Of a stretch of DNA of 14,645 nt, positions 13,165-14,645 are shown in pieces. How positions within the stretch are numbered: position 1 is the stretch's first letter; every line of letters starts with the position of its first letter. The notes under the pieces are model-generated. The model made no database searches. It was given only the letters and a program-made list of their open reading frames with translations, and had not been told where the DNA came from. The DNA lies in the NCBI GenBank assembly GCA_002479245.1, contig DLMG01000197.1:1-14645 (forward strand). Direction: 5' to 3'. This DNA comes from Verrucomicrobia subdivision 3 bacterium UBA7542. Its GTDB lineage: Bacteria > Verrucomicrobiota > Verrucomicrobiia > Limisphaerales > UBA11358. The translations under genes and the position numbers were made by a program.

Positions 13165-13887
13165 TCACCTTCCGAACTCCAGCCGTTCGGCGAGGCGTTC
13201 GGGCAGGCCGGCGGCGCGGATTTTTTTCTGCGCGGTGGCAATGTCGTAATCGAGCCGGCGAAGTTCAATGGTTCCGGCGTCCATGTCGTAAATGACGTAG
13301 GCGCATTTGGGGTTGTTATCGCGCGGCTGACCGACGGCGCCGACATTGACGAAATATTTTTTGGAGGGATCAATTTTGAATTTTGAATAAGTGCCGCCGC
13401 GGACGGCGGTGTCGCGCATGAAGGCGACGGGCACATGGGTGTGGCCAAAGAAACAGAGTTGCGTGTTTTGATACGGAAAACTGGCGGCGGCGGCGAGTTT
13501 GTCAAAGACGTAACCCCAGCGTGGCGGTGCGTCGAGCGTGGCGTGAACCATCGTGAAGTTGGCGGCCATGCGGGTGTACTTGAGATCGCGCAGCCATTGG
13601 CATTCTTCCTTGGAAAGTTGTTCGCGCGTCCAGTAAACGGCGTCGGCGGCGTGGGGATTGAAACCTTCCAGCGGATCGTTGGTGGAACAGTATTCGTCAT
13701 GATTTCCCTTTACACAGGGGATGTTCATTTCGCGGACGATGGCGAGGCATTCTGTGGGATTGGCGTTGTAACCGACGACATCGCCGAGACAGACGATATG
13801 CGTCGCGTTTTGGGCTTTGATGTCAGCCAAAACGGTTTGGAACGCTTCCAAGTTGCCGTGGATGTCAGCGATGATGGCGTATCTCAT
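13165..13887 (-). CDS. Calcineurin-like metallophosphoesterase
   Basis: The 240-aa protein has the full set of metal-binding motifs: D8-x-H10 ('IADIHGN'), G35-D36 ('CLGDVVGY'), G61-N62-H63-D64, His115 ('VHATLD') and G148-H-T-H151. This pattern fits the YfcE/MJ0936-like phosphodiesterase group, which uses two metal ions to cleave phosphoester bonds; the natural substrate is not evident. There is no signal peptide, so it is cytoplasmic. The motif D8-x-H10 lies right at the N-terminus, which supports the ATG at 13887. It starts 5 bp after the stop of the acylphosphatase gene, so the two are surely co-transcribed. Both act on phosphate compounds, but I see no proof of a shared pathway. Confidence 0.93.
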   Translation of the reverse strand: MRYAIIADIHGNLEAFQTVLADIKAQNATHIVCLGDVVGYNANPTECLAIVREMNIPCVKGNHDEYCSTNDPLEGFNPHAADAVYWTREQLSKEECQWLRDLKYTRMAANFTMVHATLDAPPRWGYVFDKLAAAASFPYQNTQLCFFGHTHVPVAFMRDTAVRGGTYSKFKIDPSKKYFVNVGAVGQPRDNNPKCAYVIYDMDAGTIELRRLDYDIATAQKKIRAAGLPERLAERLEFGR

Positions 13888-13892
13888 TGCGT

Positions 13893-14171
13893 TTAGCGGA
13901 CAATTTCAAAACCGTGAAATTCATTTTTTGCTTCCCTCCAACTTACACTTTCGTCGCGGATAAAGCCAGCAAGTCCTGCGCCACGAATGGCGTCATGAAA
14001 CGCCGCCAGTTCCTCGCGGACGCCCTCGGCAATCAATTCAACGCGTCCGTCCGCCAAATTGCGGACGATGCCGGTGACTTCAAAGCCGGTGGCGACGGTT
14101 TTCGCGGTATAGCGAAAACCGACACCCTGCACACAGCCTGAATAAAAAATTTGCATACGACAGCGATTCAT
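13893..14171 (-). CDS. acyP: Acylphosphatase
   Basis: From ATG 14171-14169 the product is 92 aa, the usual size. The signature 'SGCVQGVGFRYTAKTVA' carries the phosphate-binding Arg20, and Asn38 in 'VRNLADGRVELIAEG' is the second catalytic residue. The enzyme hydrolyses acyl phosphates such as carbamoyl- or acetyl-phosphate in the cytoplasm. Starts at 14204 (103 aa) and 14156 (87 aa) are possible. I prefer 14171 because it keeps the first beta strand whole and puts the catalytic residues where small bacterial acylphosphatases have them; none has a good ribosome binding site. It is the first gene of the minus-strand group and is divergent from pilM. Confidence 0.9.
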   Translation of the reverse strand: MNRCRMQIFYSGCVQGVGFRYTAKTVATGFEVTGIVRNLADGRVELIAEGVREELAAFHDAIRGAGLAGFIRDESVSWREAKNEFHGFEIVR

Positions 14172-14286
14172 GACGGACGTGACGGCTTGCGGCTGTCCCG
14201 GCACGGCAGGATGAAGCCAAAGCCGGGCGCCGGATGCAATGTTTTATTAGCGGGTGGAAAAGATTTCTTTTTTTTACGATTTCTGT

Positions 14287-14313
14287 TTGACCGTTCGGGG
14301 AATTTCCCGTAAT
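14287..14313 (+). promoter_or_regulatory. Possible promoter for pilM
   Basis: TTGACC (14287-14292) is followed after 15 nt by CGTAAT (14308-14313), about 70 nt before the pilM ATG. The spacing is short and the -10 is imperfect. The spacer contains a small GGGAA-T-TTCCC inverted repeat. The remainder of the 14172-14385 gap shows nothing else I can support. Confidence 0.3.
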
Positions 14314-14385
14314 CAGCATGGGCTGGCTCAAACCCAAAACCGAATAGTCTGGTGGTGTTGACGGCGGCGAGCGGCGCGAACAGAA

Positions 14386-14645
14386 ATGCTGAACATAAAA
14401 TCATTCCTGGCGGTGGATTTCGGGGCGGGCAGCCTCAAGGTGGCGGAGTTTGAAATCAACGAAGCCGGTGGTTTGCGTCTCAAGAATTTTTCCATCAAAC
14501 CGCTCGGCCTCGAGGGCGCCCAGGAATCTTCCCGCGAAGCGACCGCGCTCAAGGCCTTGCGCGAGGTGCTGGCGGAAACCGGCACCAAGGCGCGGGACAT
14601 CAACGTCTGCGCGCCGGGTTTTCAGGTATTTTCCAAATTCGTCAA
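14386..14645 (+). CDS. pilM: Type IV pilus assembly protein PilM, N-terminal part
   Basis: An open frame from ATG 14386 runs off the right edge (86 complete codons). It begins 'MLNIKSFLAVDFGAGSLKVA', the actin-like ATP-binding motif (phosphate-1 loop, DFGAGSLK) typical of PilM/FtsA-type ATPases. Next come 'EFEINEAGGLRLKNF' and a helix with 'ATALKALREVLAETG', then 'INVCAPGFQVFSKFV', which agrees with the PilM fold. PilM sits in the cytoplasm and links the PilN/PilO inner-membrane complex to the pilus motor. Further pil genes would be expected to the right, outside the window. It is the only plus-strand gene here and is divergent from the acylphosphatase gene. Confidence 0.85.
   Translation, partial: MLNIKSFLAVDFGAGSLKVAEFEINEAGGLRLKNFSIKPLGLEGAQESSREATALKALREVLAETGTKARDINVCAPGFQVFSKFV

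Overview
The window looks like chromosomal DNA of a Verrucomicrobiota bacterium, probably a Pedosphaera/Limisphaerales-type lineage. This is inferred from gene content, not from any database search. The signs are long ECF-type sigma factors next to Hanks-type kinases with an N-terminal zinc ribbon, a secreted DUF1080 protein, a PilM gene, moderately high GC, and several families of palindromic repeats between (and once inside) genes. All recognised genes except pilM lie on the minus strand, so transcription mostly runs from high to low coordinates.

Layout from the right. pilM (14386 to the edge, +) is divergent from a compact group: acylphosphatase (14171-13893), a calcineurin-like phosphoesterase (13887-13165) and a GT9/heptosyltransferase-like enzyme (13072-12053). 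Next come two paralogous signalling modules. Module A is ECF sigma (12009-11242), then Ser/Thr kinase (11076-9115), then a secreted 254-aa protein (9032-8268) that repeats the kinase's extracytoplasmic domain; it ends at a clear terminator (8227-8203). Module B is ECF sigma (8108-7332), then Ser/Thr kinase with a membrane domain, TPRs and a C-terminal Ig-like domain (7144-4412), then an 837-aa secreted protein containing the same Ig-like domain (4394-1881), then a 137-aa secreted protein that is essentially that Ig-like domain alone (1825-1412). A secreted DUF1080 protein (1344-670) and the start of a secreted, possibly STN/secretin-like protein (446 to the edge) follow.

The most interesting point is the shared logic of the modules. 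In each, a sigma factor with no adjacent anti-sigma gene is followed by a transmembrane kinase, and the kinase's outside domain is encoded again, without the kinase, in the next gene or genes. The two modules use unrelated outside domains (a BlaR1-C-terminus-like domain in A, an SbsA-like Ig domain in B). I infer that the kinases activate the sigma factors, and that the free domains act as decoys, co-receptors or targets in the cell envelope. Both sigma genes appear to have promoters placed so that the mRNA would be leaderless. Both kinase genes are preceded by a motif GYAACC-N18-AGTAA that may be the target of the sigma factors.

Five different palindromic repeats sit at gene borders; one is inserted in frame inside the catalytic domain of kinase A. 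No tRNA, rRNA, CRISPR, transposase or phage gene was seen. No gene-free stretch exceeds 300 bases.
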